This document shows, one piece after another, positions 17,918 to 27,222 of a stretch of DNA of 64,000 nt. The stretch lies in the NCBI RefSeq assembly GCF_013371465.1, contig NZ_JABWDU010000010.1, positions 124,001 to 188,000 of the forward strand. The letters run 5' to 3'. The notes beneath the pieces were generated by a model. That model saw nothing but the letters and a program-made list of their open reading frames with translations, searched no databases and was not told where the DNA came from. The number at the start of each line of letters is the position of its first letter. Within the stretch, counting starts at the first letter, position 1. This DNA comes from Ensifer oleiphilus. Its GTDB lineage: Bacteria > Pseudomonadota > Alphaproteobacteria > Rhizobiales > Rhizobiaceae. Made by a program: the position numbers and the translations under genes.

Positions 17918-18753
17918 TCGATGCCCTGCCGCGCGATGAAGTCGGTACGCCCCCGCCCCTTGACGACGCGCATCTTTCCTGGCTGACCGACAGCATTTCG
18001 CGCAACCGGTTCCTTCCGCAGCCGGATGCCAACAGCATTTTCGTCGGTGACGGCGATTTCCGGGCGATCGGCGCCGAGTTTCTCGGGCATTTTGTCCGGA
18101 TGGGTGGCTTGCGGCCTCATCATCGCGTCCTCGATATCGGCTGCGGCATCGGCCGTATGGCCGTGCCGCTCACCCAGTATCTCGATGGCGAACGCGGCCG
18201 CTATGACGGCCTCGATCCTGTGGAGGGCGGTATCCGCTGGTGCAAGTCGTCTGTGACGCCCACCTACCCCAACTTCAGCTTCCAGCGCCTCGACATCGCC
18301 CATGACCTCTACAACCCCGCTGGGAAAATTAAAGGGCGTGAGCTGAAACTGCCGTTTGCCGACGGTCAGTTCGATTTCATCATCATGACTTCGGTCGTCA
18401 CGCACCTGCCGGCAGACGAGGTCATGGCCTATCTGGCTGAAATCTTCCGGGTGCTGGCGCAGGGCGGCCGGTTGTTCATGACCGCGTTCATCGTCGACGA
18501 CGTTGCCAACCGAAATGCCACGGGCCGGCGCGATCCGCGCCTTGCCTTTGCGCGCGCCGGCCAGGGCCCCTGCTGGTTCGTGCCGGATCAGCCGCCGCTG
18601 GCAGCGGTCGGCTTCGACGACGGATTTCTGGAGGGCGCTCTCGCTCGCACCGGTCTCTCGGTCGTGCTCAAATCCTTCGGCCATTGGCGTGCACCGGGCG
18701 GTACCCACTATCAGGACATTCTCGTGGGCGAGCGTCGACGGAGCCGCGTATGA
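17914..18753 (+). CDS. SAM-dependent methyltransferase
   Basis: A 279-residue class I methyltransferase. Motif I is VLDIGCGIGRMAVPL near residue 72, followed by the acidic YDGLDPVEGG and a post-motif PFADGQFDFIIMTSVVTHLP. The start overlaps the upstream stop as ATGA, as at the following junctions; an ATG 12 bases earlier is the alternative. It may methylate a sugar or cap the glycan, but a polysaccharide substrate is inferred only from its place in the operon (third gene of the wge-like block). Confidence 0.8.
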   Translation: MIDALPRDEVGTPPPLDDAHLSWLTDSISRNRFLPQPDANSIFVGDGDFRAIGAEFLGHFVRMGGLRPHHRVLDIGCGIGRMAVPLTQYLDGERGRYDGLDPVEGGIRWCKSSVTPTYPNFSFQRLDIAHDLYNPAGKIKGRELKLPFADGQFDFIIMTSVVTHLPADEVMAYLAEIFRVLAQGGRLFMTAFIVDDVANRNATGRRDPRLAFARAGQGPCWFVPDQPPLAAVGFDDGFLEGALARTGLSVVLKSFGHWRAPGGTHYQDILVGERRRSRV

Positions 18754-20003
18754 GCAAACGCATTCTCGTGGTGGCGCACAATCATCCGGCGCTCCATCCC
18801 GGCGGCACGGAAGTGTTCGCGCACGACCTCTTCCGCGCCTACCAGCGCGCAGGACACGAGGCGCTGTTCCTGGGTGCGGTCAACCAGGTTCATCGCGAGG
18901 CAAGACCGGGCACGAGTTTCCAGGCCATTGGGCCAACGGGCGACGAAATCCTGCTGTGGGCCGGTCATTTCGATCGCTTTTTCATGAGCCAGATCGATCT
19001 CTACGGTTTCGTGCCCGATCTCACCGAATTGCTGCGCGAGTTCCAACCGGATGTGGTGCATCTCCACCATATCCTGCTGATGGGCGCCGAGTTTCCACAT
19101 ATCGTGCGCAGGACGCTGCCGGCATGCAAGATCGTCATGACGCTGCATGACTACTACCCCATCTGCCATCACGACGGCCTGATGGTGCGTACCGACAAGC
19201 GCGAACTCTGCCATGGCTCGAGCCCGGACCGATGCCATGCCTGTTTCAAGGACATCAAGCCGGATCGCTTCGCCCTGCGCGAACAACATCTCAAGGCGCT
19301 TTTGAACACGATTGACAGCTTTGTCGCACCGAGCGAGTTCCTGAAGCGTCGATATGTCGAATGGGGAATTGCCGAGAACCGTATCTCGGTCATCGCCAAT
19401 GGTTTGCCGTCACGAGCATTCGAGACCAGCAAAGACAAATCCAAGGCCGGCCGGCCCACCTTCGGCTACTTCGGCAACCTCAACCCCTGGAAGGGAACCA
19501 AAGTGCTTTTGGAAGCGGCGCGTCAGCTGATCGGAGATGGCGTCGACTTCGAGCTGCGCGTCCATGGCGGCGCTCCGTTTCAGAGCCCCGAATTCATCGC
19601 CGACATCGAGCGCCTGTTCTCCGAAACGGCACCTCAGGTGCAGCGACGCGGATCTTATCGGCGGGAGGATGTTGCCGCCCTTATCGGCGCAGTTGACTGC
19701 ACCGTCGTGCCCTCGATCTGGTGGGAGAATGCGCCGCTCGTGATCCAGGAAGCACAAGCGCAGGGCCGTCCGGTGATCGCCAGTAACATCGGCGGAATGG
19801 CCGAGCTTGTACGGAACGGCGTCAATGGCCTGACGGTGGCGCCAAACGATCCGCGCCAGCTTGCAGCGGCCATGCGCCAGATCATCGAAAAGCCGACGCT
19901 TCTGCGCCAACTGGCAGGCCGAGCCGTTCGACCTGACGACATCGACACGACCGCTGGGCGTTACCTCGCTCTTTTCAATCTCCAGCAGGTTCAGGCCGCA
20001 TAA
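18750..20003 (+). CDS. GT4 glycosyltransferase
   Basis: A 417-residue GT-B enzyme. The N-terminal domain begins ILVVAHNHPALHPGGTEVFAHDLFR, with the donor-side GGTE loop. VVHLHHILLMG and MTLHDYYPICHHDGLM follow. The C-terminal part has GYFGNLNPWKGTKVLLEAA, WENAPLVIQEAQAQGRPVIASNIGGMAELV (EX7E) and then a short tail. A cysteine cluster (ELCHGSSPDRCHACF) near residue 155 resembles those in related rhizobial transferases. It is clearly paralogous to the GT4 encoded at 22981-24303. It is coupled to the methyltransferase gene by an ATGA overlap. Confidence 0.87.
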   Translation: MSKRILVVAHNHPALHPGGTEVFAHDLFRAYQRAGHEALFLGAVNQVHREARPGTSFQAIGPTGDEILLWAGHFDRFFMSQIDLYGFVPDLTELLREFQPDVVHLHHILLMGAEFPHIVRRTLPACKIVMTLHDYYPICHHDGLMVRTDKRELCHGSSPDRCHACFKDIKPDRFALREQHLKALLNTIDSFVAPSEFLKRRYVEWGIAENRISVIANGLPSRAFETSKDKSKAGRPTFGYFGNLNPWKGTKVLLEAARQLIGDGVDFELRVHGGAPFQSPEFIADIERLFSETAPQVQRRGSYRREDVAALIGAVDCTVVPSIWWENAPLVIQEAQAQGRPVIASNIGGMAELVRNGVNGLTVAPNDPRQLAAAMRQIIEKPTLLRQLAGRAVRPDDIDTTAGRYLALFNLQQVQAA

Positions 20004-20012
20004 AGAGGATCC

Positions 20013-20741
20013 ATGGCTCAAGTCGCAGAAAAACTCGATACGCCGCCGGAGAACGATGGCGCCAAGCCCGTCAACGGTCGCGTCGATGCCATCGATGGCG
20101 GACGTCTGTTCGGCTGGGCGTTCGACCCTGCTGCCCCGGATCAACGGCTGAAGGTCCGTGTCCTCCTCGATGGCGCACCGGTCGCCGAAGCAATTGCCGA
20201 CCGCAATCGCCCGGATCTCAAGCGGAACGGGATCGGAGACGGCAAGCACGCTTTCGAGATCGCCCTTCCGGAGGCCGTGCAGAAACGCGGCCGCGACCTC
20301 GTCGTCATGGCTATGACGGGCGACGGCGCGGGCCAGCCTCTGCGCGTGCCGCAGGCAGACGAGCAAGCAGCCGAAGCGCTGATCGCCGCACCGTTGACCC
20401 GGGTGCTCGACAAGCTGGACGTTCTGATGGCTGCGCAGCGTCAGCTGCAGATTTCTCAGCGTTCCCTCCAGCGCGTACCGCAGATCGGTGCGGATGCGGC
20501 GGAGGCTGACGGTGCAGAAGACTCGAGCGCCGGCATCGAAGGTCTTCGTGCCGAGATGAGCCGGCGGCTTGACGAACTGGACGTGCACCTGTTGCGGATG
20601 GATGGCGTCGTGGCGGGCATGGAGAAGACACTCACCACTCTGCAGAAGCGGGCAAGCGGCGACATCAAGCCACTTGTGCTGCTCCTCTTCGTTCTAATGG
20701 GATTTGCAGCGGGCGCGCTGCTGAGCTTGCTGGCGAGATGA
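20013..20741 (+). CDS. Membrane-anchored EPS-locus protein with coiled coil
   Basis: A 242-residue protein with AGAGGATCC before the ATG. Residues 15-95 form a module with FGWAFDPAAPDQRLKVRVLLDG and RPDLKRNGIGDGKHAFEIALP. This beta-module recurs in large rhizobial glycosyltransferases and may bind glycan. A helical, probably coiled-coil region follows (about 130-215). The protein ends in one C-terminal hydrophobic helix (PLVLLLFVLMGFAAGALLSLL), so it is a tail-anchored or single-pass protein. A chain-length or scaffold role is conceivable but has no direct support. Confidence 0.7.
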   Translation: MAQVAEKLDTPPENDGAKPVNGRVDAIDGGRLFGWAFDPAAPDQRLKVRVLLDGAPVAEAIADRNRPDLKRNGIGDGKHAFEIALPEAVQKRGRDLVVMAMTGDGAGQPLRVPQADEQAAEALIAAPLTRVLDKLDVLMAAQRQLQISQRSLQRVPQIGADAAEADGAEDSSAGIEGLRAEMSRRLDELDVHLLRMDGVVAGMEKTLTTLQKRASGDIKPLVLLLFVLMGFAAGALLSLLAR

Positions 20742-22984
20742 TGATGCGGCAGGCAACGACAATCGACGAAAAGACCAGTGGCCCCATCGGCTCCCAGATC
20801 GCCGCTAAGCCGCCGCGCTTCGGAAAGGGCCGAGCCTTTTCCTGTCGGATCGATCCGGAAACCGTCCTGGTCCTTGGCAGCGGCCACCTGAGGGGCCATG
20901 CGGTTTCGGTCAGGGCTGATGGTGCGGCGACCTTGCGGGACAGCTCCATTGCGGCAAGCTGGGCCTTGTCGGCATCGACGCCTTCAGCGACACGCGGCTT
21001 CGCGGCGCTTCTGACGCAGCCAAAGCCCGACGTGCCCATCTCGATGATCGACGTTGACGACGGGCGCACGCGTGAGCGTTTCCTTGTCGCACCAAGGCCG
21101 ATCTCGATCGAAGAGGCGGCAACCCTCATTGCGCAGACTGCTGCGTTAGAGACCCGCGCCATCATCAGTCGCCTCGCCGACCAATTCATGGCGCAGCCGA
21201 CGAACCGCAGCAGGGTTTCTGCCGGACTTTCCCTGATCAGGGCGCTGCAGCCATCCGACGGCTTCATCGAACTGGTCGGCGAGACCCATGACGGCGTCAT
21301 CGTCATCATGGGCTGGAGCCGCGCGTTCGTGCCCGGACGTTTCCAAGCCTATCTTGTTGCCGGCGCAACGACCGTTGCCGATTGTTTCGTTGCCAATTTT
21401 GCGCGACCCGATTTACCGGAGGGCGAACTGGGCTTCATTGCCGTTCTGGAGACAGACGGAAGGGTGCGCGCCGACACACTCAAAGGCATGATATACAATG
21501 CCGGTGGCAGCTGGCACCTGACGCCGGCCCATCCTCGCGTGCAGGTCAGCGCGCCCCTGGACACCCCTGACCATATCCGGTCCGTGCTGCTTGAAGCCCG
21601 GGCCACGCCGGAAGCCATGCTGCGCTTGCGGTCGGCAGCAAACGGCTTTACCGGCAAGGACACGGTATCGAGCCTTCCCTTCCCGGTTCGCATGGACCTA
21701 GATCGGGTTTTCGAGACCGATGGCGGCGACATGCTGATTTCCGGTTGGCTGCTTGACCCGGAAAACCACGTCACCGCGGTCAAGCTAAGGCGGTCCGGCA
21801 CGGAGGCCAGGCTCGACGAAATGTGGACGCGTCTCGATCGGGCCGACGTTTCGCAAAGCTTCGCCGATCAACCCGCGTTCCGGTCGTCAATCAACAGCGA
21901 CGACCAGGCCCATGGATTTGTCGCCCATGCCAAACTGTCTGGCGGCAAACTCGACGCCGCGCCATTTCTAGAGCTTACCTTGCGAGAAGGGCGCCGTGCC
22001 TTTCTGCCCCTGGTGCCCAAGCGGATGCCCGCCCGGACGGCCGCGCTCCAGCAATTGTCGCTGTTCGATGCCGCCAACTGGGCGCTGCCGGCGATTGTCG
22101 ATGACCAGATCGTACCGCTGCTTTGCAACGCCGCCGTCGCCGCACCGCGCATGGAAGCGGTCGTCGACGTCGGAGTGTTCGACGAGAATACCGGCATTCC
22201 CATAATCGTCGGCTCCACCGTCGGCATGCCGGAAGTCGGCCCGCTTCTTGCGCTGCTCGCGCTCGATCCGCAGACGCACTGCGCTCCGATCGTGATCGTT
22301 GTCGGCAAGTCCGCTTTCCAAAGGGATCTCGTCCGGTTGCGACAGTTAGCGCGGTTTTACGGGCTCTCGGTCCGATTGGTCTGTGCCTCTGGAGCGCTGG
22401 ATCGCTTCGATCTCTTGTCCGTTGGGGCAGAAGAGGTTTCAAGCGAGACAATCATAACGATGTCGGGGTCACTCATACCGGCGGCCAAGGGCTGGTACGG
22501 CGCATTGACGGCGGTCGGATTGGACCACATTGGAAGCGTGATTTCGCCGATGCTCGCCTATGACGACCGTTCGGTGAAATGGGCGGGATGCTGGCTTTCG
22601 GAGGGCGGCGATCAACTGCTGCTCGATCGGTATGCCGGTTATCCACTGATGGCGATTGCGGCCTTGCAATTGACGCGGGTCGACGTCGCGTCGCTCGAAT
22701 GCTGCATCATGCCGCGCGCGGTATTGAGAGACGCGATGCGCGATTGCGGCGTTTATCTCGGCTCAACACAGAAGGCCCGCGAAATCGGCCTGAGGATCAA
22801 CAAGGCGGGCATCCCGGCCTGGCTGCTGCCGTCGATCCAATTGCTCGGTTGCGACGAACCGTTGTCGGGAGAGCAGAACGGCAAGCTTGCCGCACTCGCC
22901 GAACGCATCGATGCGGAAATACTTAAGTCGCGGTGGCGGAACGGCCACGAGCCCCACCAATCACTTGACAGGATTTCCGCATGA
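20738..22984 (+). CDS. Large hypothetical EPS-locus protein
   Basis: A 748-residue soluble protein whose start is inside an ATGATGATG run overlapping the previous stop. Two beta-rich GW-type modules are visible, FIELVGETHDGVIVIMGWS near residue 172 and DRVFETDGGDMLISGWLLDPENH near 327, similar in style to the module in the preceding gene. The last 280 residues (VDVGVFDENTGIPIIVGSTVGMPEVG onward, with ETIITMSGSLIPAAKGWYGAL) resemble a GT-A glycosyltransferase domain that lacks an obvious DxD. It occupies the wgeF/expE6 position. Its activity is not recognised. Confidence 0.65.
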   Translation: MMMRQATTIDEKTSGPIGSQIAAKPPRFGKGRAFSCRIDPETVLVLGSGHLRGHAVSVRADGAATLRDSSIAASWALSASTPSATRGFAALLTQPKPDVPISMIDVDDGRTRERFLVAPRPISIEEAATLIAQTAALETRAIISRLADQFMAQPTNRSRVSAGLSLIRALQPSDGFIELVGETHDGVIVIMGWSRAFVPGRFQAYLVAGATTVADCFVANFARPDLPEGELGFIAVLETDGRVRADTLKGMIYNAGGSWHLTPAHPRVQVSAPLDTPDHIRSVLLEARATPEAMLRLRSAANGFTGKDTVSSLPFPVRMDLDRVFETDGGDMLISGWLLDPENHVTAVKLRRSGTEARLDEMWTRLDRADVSQSFADQPAFRSSINSDDQAHGFVAHAKLSGGKLDAAPFLELTLREGRRAFLPLVPKRMPARTAALQQLSLFDAANWALPAIVDDQIVPLLCNAAVAAPRMEAVVDVGVFDENTGIPIIVGSTVGMPEVGPLLALLALDPQTHCAPIVIVVGKSAFQRDLVRLRQLARFYGLSVRLVCASGALDRFDLLSVGAEEVSSETIITMSGSLIPAAKGWYGALTAVGLDHIGSVISPMLAYDDRSVKWAGCWLSEGGDQLLLDRYAGYPLMAIAALQLTRVDVASLECCIMPRAVLRDAMRDCGVYLGSTQKAREIGLRINKAGIPAWLLPSIQLLGCDEPLSGEQNGKLAALAERIDAEILKSRWRNGHEPHQSLDRISA

Positions 22985-24303
22985 TGGGGCAAAAGCTTCG
23001 CGTCCTGGTAATCTCGCATGCGCATCCCTCGTTCTCGCTTGGGGGAGCGGAGGTCGCGTCGCACAACCTGCATCGCAGCCTGAACGCGATGGAAAATGTG
23101 GAATCCGTGTATCTCGCGGCTGCCTCCCCTCCGCTTCAACGCCACGCGTCATCAGCGCTCATGAGTGCGCGCTTGCCGCAGGAAGAAGTATTGTTCCACG
23201 CGGATGCCTATGATCACTTTCACCTGGCGAACGAGGACGTCGAAGCGATCGAACGCGATCTACTGCGCTTCGTGCGCGACGTCAGGCCGGATGTGGTTCA
23301 TTTCCATCACGTTCTGGGGTTCGGTCTTGAAGCGCTCTACGCGGTACGGTCGGCTCTGCCGGACGCCGCAGTGCTTCTCACGCTTCACGAATTCGTGCCG
23401 ATCTGCCACAACCATGGTCAGATGGTGAAGCGGCCGACAGGTCAGCTCTGCGAGCAGGCTTCGCCCACGGCCTGCAACAGCTGCTTTCCGGATATCCCAG
23501 CATCAAGGTTCCTGCGACGCGAGGCGCTCGTGCGCACCATGCTCCTCGACATGGTCGATGCATTCGTTTCGCCGAGCGCCTTTCTCGCCAAGCGCTACGC
23601 CGAGTGGGGTATCGATCGGCAACGTATTCGGGTCATCGAAAACGGGATCATGGGCAAGGAACCAGCCCCCGCCCGCGACGTTGCGAGAAGTGACGGGCGT
23701 CGCAATCGTTTCGCGTTCTTCGGCCAGATGACGCCGTTCAAGGGCGTGGACGTGCTGATTGATGCCGTGGGCCGGGTGCCGGACGAAGCATGGGGTGACG
23801 ACGCCTATCTGATGATCTTCGGCGCCAATCTTGAGCGCCAGCCGGTCGATTTCCAGGAGCGGATGAAGTCGCTGATCGAGCGCGCCGGTCGCCGCGTGCG
23901 CTTCTATGGCAGCTACCAGAACGCGGAACTTCCAAAGCTCATGCGCTCCGTCGATTGGGTAGTCTTTCCTTCGATCTGGTGGGAGAACTCACCGGTCGTC
24001 ATCCAGGAGGCGCTGCTCCACCGCCGGCCGATCATCTGCTCCGACATTGGCGGCATGGCCGAAAAAGTCCGCGATGGCGCCGATGGCCTGCATTTCCGCG
24101 CCGGCAATGGCCAGCACCTTGCCGACCGGATGGTCGAAGTCCTGAACGACGACACGGTTTGGGACCGTTTGCGCAGCACAATGCGGGCACCCTTCAGCGC
24201 CGAGGATTGTGCGCGCGAACACCTCGCCGTCTATCGCAGCCTCCTCAGCGAAAAGAACAGTGCCGCGCAACGCGACCGTCGCGTCGAGATGCGCGTCTCG
24301 TGA
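22981..24303 (+). CDS. GT4 glycosyltransferase
   Basis: A 440-residue GT-B enzyme beginning LRVLVISHAHPSFSLGGAEVASHNLHR. It contains HFHHVLGFGLEAL, LTLHEFVPICHNHGQM, a cysteine cluster (CEQASPTACNSCF), FAFFGQMTPFKGVDVLIDAV and the EX7E-like WENSPVVIQEALLHRRPIICSDIGGMAEKV near residue 330. Its motifs follow those of the enzyme encoded at 18750-20003 in the same order, so the two arose by duplication and probably add related sugars. The start overlaps the preceding stop (ATGATG). It matches the position of expE7/wgeG. Confidence 0.88.
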   Translation: MMGQKLRVLVISHAHPSFSLGGAEVASHNLHRSLNAMENVESVYLAAASPPLQRHASSALMSARLPQEEVLFHADAYDHFHLANEDVEAIERDLLRFVRDVRPDVVHFHHVLGFGLEALYAVRSALPDAAVLLTLHEFVPICHNHGQMVKRPTGQLCEQASPTACNSCFPDIPASRFLRREALVRTMLLDMVDAFVSPSAFLAKRYAEWGIDRQRIRVIENGIMGKEPAPARDVARSDGRRNRFAFFGQMTPFKGVDVLIDAVGRVPDEAWGDDAYLMIFGANLERQPVDFQERMKSLIERAGRRVRFYGSYQNAELPKLMRSVDWVVFPSIWWENSPVVIQEALLHRRPIICSDIGGMAEKVRDGADGLHFRAGNGQHLADRMVEVLNDDTVWDRLRSTMRAPFSAEDCAREHLAVYRSLLSEKNSAAQRDRRVEMRVS

Positions 24304-24327
24304 CAGTTCCAATGACGGAATAAGCTT

Positions 24328-25515
24328 TTGGCACGCATATTGGTCATGATCCCTGCCGGCGAAGTCTACGCACATGACAACGTTCGCTGGTACCAACATC
24401 AAGACATCCAGTCTCACATCAACAGCTACCACAATATGGGAGATGCGTTCGTTTTCGATTCGTCGCTCAAGCTGCTGCGCTTCGAAAAATTCGGTGTTCT
24501 GGAGATATCGGAGTTCAGGCCACGCGAAATTGCCCGTCTTCGGGAGGAATACGACTACGTGTTCCTGCGGGGATCGAACTACATTCACGATGCCATGAAC
24601 TGGGAGGCTGCAGCGACGGTCCTGAAGGCGCTCGGCCTGCCCATCATCGGCTTCGGTATTGGCGCACAGGCGCCGGTGGACGGAAAAATCAGGACCTCCG
24701 ACGACACCCGCGCCGTGCTGCAGCTGATGTCCGAATCGACGACCACAATCGGTGTGCGTGGGGCCTATTCGGCCGACGTTCTCTGGAGCCTCGGCATCCG
24801 CAACATCAGGATCGTCGGCTGCCCCACCGCCTTCCGGCGGAACGACCCGGAACTGCGCATCACGCTGAAGCCGCTGGAGCAGGTCCGCAACGTCGGTGTT
24901 ACCGTGAGGCGAGAAGTCTCCGGCGCCTACGCCAAGGACATCGAACGTTATCTGACCTTCCACCGTGATCTGGTGAAAACGATCGCCGGACGTTTCGAGA
25001 CGGTGCTTTTGGCGCAAGGCGAAGTCGAGGAGAAGAAGCTCGTCCTCGGCGGCGAGGCGCAACGCGAAGAAGCGATTGCCGCGCTCAGGGCGGACCATTG
25101 GGCATCATCCTGGTACTTCGATGAGGAGATGCTCGGTCTCTACCGCCAAAGGCTTTTCTACTCGGATGTGGTTGCGGATTACGAACGCCTGATCCGCGGC
25201 CAGGATCTGGTTCTCGGCTATCGCCTGCACGGCAACCTGATGGCATTGGCGAACGGCGTCCCGTCGATCTACTGCACCTACGACAGCCGGACGGCCGAAT
25301 TCGCAGACACGTTCAAGATCCCCAGTTTTGACATCTTCAGGCAGACGACGTTCTGCCTCGAGGACTATTGGGACCAGGCCCTTTTCGATCGGTACAACCG
25401 CGCCTGGTTCCACACCTACGGCGAAATGTGCCGGTTCCTCACCGAAAATGGTGTCGCGCACAAGATGCACGACATCCTGAAGATCCCACAGGCGAAAATC
25501 TCCCGAGTTGCTTGA
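24328..25515 (+). CDS. Polysaccharide pyruvyl transferase family protein
   Basis: A 395-residue pyruvyl-transferase-family protein, the third in this cluster. The start is TTG with a weak GACGGAA upstream. Features are a conserved FLRGSNYIHDAMNWEAA, GFGIGAQAP near residue 110, a RIVGCPTAFRRN strand-turn and the late GYRLHGNLMALANGVPSIYCTYDSRT, which corresponds to the H-G block of the family. It is more divergent from the two leftward copies than they are from each other. It probably pyruvylates a galactose or glucose of the EPS unit. It is 24 bp after the GT4 gene and 17 bp before galU, so in one operon. Confidence 0.78.
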   Translation: MARILVMIPAGEVYAHDNVRWYQHQDIQSHINSYHNMGDAFVFDSSLKLLRFEKFGVLEISEFRPREIARLREEYDYVFLRGSNYIHDAMNWEAAATVLKALGLPIIGFGIGAQAPVDGKIRTSDDTRAVLQLMSESTTTIGVRGAYSADVLWSLGIRNIRIVGCPTAFRRNDPELRITLKPLEQVRNVGVTVRREVSGAYAKDIERYLTFHRDLVKTIAGRFETVLLAQGEVEEKKLVLGGEAQREEAIAALRADHWASSWYFDEEMLGLYRQRLFYSDVVADYERLIRGQDLVLGYRLHGNLMALANGVPSIYCTYDSRTAEFADTFKIPSFDIFRQTTFCLEDYWDQALFDRYNRAWFHTYGEMCRFLTENGVAHKMHDILKIPQAKISRVA

Positions 25516-25532
25516 AGCGAAGAGGCGTGAAC

Positions 25533-26435
25533 ATGCAAAACGCAAAGATCCCCAATAGAGTGCGCAAGGCAATCATCCCGGCCGCCGGATTCGGCACCCG
25601 AATGCTGCCGGCGACGAAAAGCGTTCCCAAGGAACTGCTCCCGATCGTCGACCGTCCCATCCTCGACTACATCGTCAGCGAAGCTTTTGCCGCAGGCATC
25701 GAACACGTGATCATCGTCACCGGTCGCATGAAAGGTGCGATCGAAGACTACTTCGATCACGCATTCGAGGTCGACGCCACGCTTCGCAAGGCCGGCAAGA
25801 ACCCGCTTGCCGACCAGTTGGCGACGGCGACGCCAGATGCCGGAAGCATCTCGTTCGTCCGTCAGCAACAGGCCCGTGGCCTTGGACACGCCGTTTGGAC
25901 TGCGCGTCACATCGTCGGCGACGAACCTTTCGCGGTTCTGCTGCCGGACATGCTGATGGTCGATCACGAGCCTTGCCTCAAATCCATGACGGATCTGTAC
26001 CAGCGACATGGTGGCAATGTGGTGGCCGTGGAACGGTGCTTGCCGGAAGAGGCCCACAAGTTCGGCATCGTTTCCCTGAGGCAGACGATGGCCGGCGCGC
26101 TTGTCGATGGCCTCGTGGAAAAGCCTGCCCCGGGTACAGCGCCAAGCAACCTTTTCATTTCTGGCCGCTACATTTTGCAGCCCGAGATCTTCTCGATCCT
26201 CGAGAACCAGACACCAGGTGCTGGCGGCGAGATCCAACTAACTGACGCCATGATCTCGCTAATGGCAAATCAGGAGATCCGCGCGTTCGAATTCGCCGGC
26301 CGGACATTCGATTGCGGAAATCCGACAGGTTTCGTCGCGGCCAATCTGCATATGGCGATGACCCGCACGGACATTGCTGCGGGGATATACGGCGAGATGC
26401 ATGCGATCATGTCGCCCGCGCGCGCAATAGCTTGA
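25533..26435 (+). CDS. galU: UTP-glucose-1-phosphate uridylyltransferase
   Basis: A 300-residue enzyme making UDP-glucose, the donor for glucose and, after epimerisation, galactose units. The start is MQNAKIPNRVRK with AGAGGCG before it; an upstream open frame lies inside the previous gene. The nucleotidyltransferase signature IIPAAGFGTRMLPATKSVPKE is intact at the N-terminus, followed by FVRQQQARGLGHAVW, LLPDMLM with the metal-binding Asp, VEKPAP and a catalytic-loop GGEIQLTDA. Length is usual for GalU/ExoN. It closes the rightward operon and supplies precursor to it. It is followed by a strong hairpin. Confidence 0.95.
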   Translation: MQNAKIPNRVRKAIIPAAGFGTRMLPATKSVPKELLPIVDRPILDYIVSEAFAAGIEHVIIVTGRMKGAIEDYFDHAFEVDATLRKAGKNPLADQLATATPDAGSISFVRQQQARGLGHAVWTARHIVGDEPFAVLLPDMLMVDHEPCLKSMTDLYQRHGGNVVAVERCLPEEAHKFGIVSLRQTMAGALVDGLVEKPAPGTAPSNLFISGRYILQPEIFSILENQTPGAGGEIQLTDAMISLMANQEIRAFEFAGRTFDCGNPTGFVAANLHMAMTRTDIAAGIYGEMHAIMSPARAIA

Positions 26436-26443
26436 CTTCAACA

Positions 26444-26492
26444 CCCATCGGCAGCTGGCGAAGTACTGGACACTTCGCCAGCTGCCGATGGG
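26444..26492. repeat. Perfect 21-bp stem hairpin after galU
   Basis: The two arms (26444-26464 and 26472-26492) are perfectly complementary over 21 bp, from CCCATCGGCAGC to its mirror GCTGCCGATGGG, with a 7-nt loop ACTGGAC. It begins 9 bases after the galU stop. No T-run follows on either strand, so it may stop transcription only through stability, or protect the 3' end of the long EPS transcript. Confidence 0.75.
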
Positions 26493-26565
26493 AAAGTGCC
26501 TAAGCTACAGGACACCGACAGAAGTATTCGCGCCACATTTGCAAGAAGGAGGCTGCACCCTGCCC

Positions 26566-26763
26566 TCAAAGCCGGCGTGACGCGCTTCGATTGGGTTGCC
26601 CCGTTGTCCTTGGGGCAGATTCCGCTGCACGGAGTTCACCTGGCGCCATCCCGTAAGTACCGGCAAAGAGCCTGTAAAATGTCGCAAGGCTGTCGAAGCC
26701 GCAGGCGTAGGCGATCTGCGTATTGAGATTGTTGAGGCCGAGCGTTGCGGTCCTTGACGGCAC
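26566..26763 (-). pseudogene. Remnant of an AraC-family regulator
   Basis: About 45 codons keep the second helix-turn-helix of the AraC fold (TQIAYACGFDSLATFYRLFAGTYGMAPGELR), ending in a stop at 26566. The first helix-turn-helix and any sensor domain are missing upstream. The 787-bp stretch between the galU stop and the next gene contains no other gene that I recognise, so this is a decayed scar. Confidence 0.7.
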
Positions 26764-27222
26764 GCAGACGCCGTAGATGACATCGCCAGCACCCGTGACG
26801 TTTTCGAAGTCGATGACGTCCCGTTTCCCTATTTGCCGAAGAAGGCCCAGTCGATGGGGCCGCCATGTTCAGGGCCACCTGGACCGCAAAGATGCCGGAG
26901 CCGGCCATGGCAAACGCTGGCGGGCGGATCATTGCCAAGAGAACCTTCCGCCGAACCAGCATAGCTGTTTCAGCCCAGCCTAGAGAATTCTTGCCAGGGC
27001 GGGCGACCACTGCACCGCTCAGCCAGGGCAACCGGGTGAGCCCGAGCGTCGTCGTCGGCCGATGTTTGCTGCCGTCAGGTGGCTCGTCGACAGCATCCGT
27101 TGGTGGCGCAACCATTCACGAAAGTGGGCTTACACGCGGCATGGAACATTGCGTATGAAGACGCTTGCACGCCCGGATGAATCTGGCTTACCTGACCCTG
27201 TTTCAATTTCCAGAGAGCGCGC

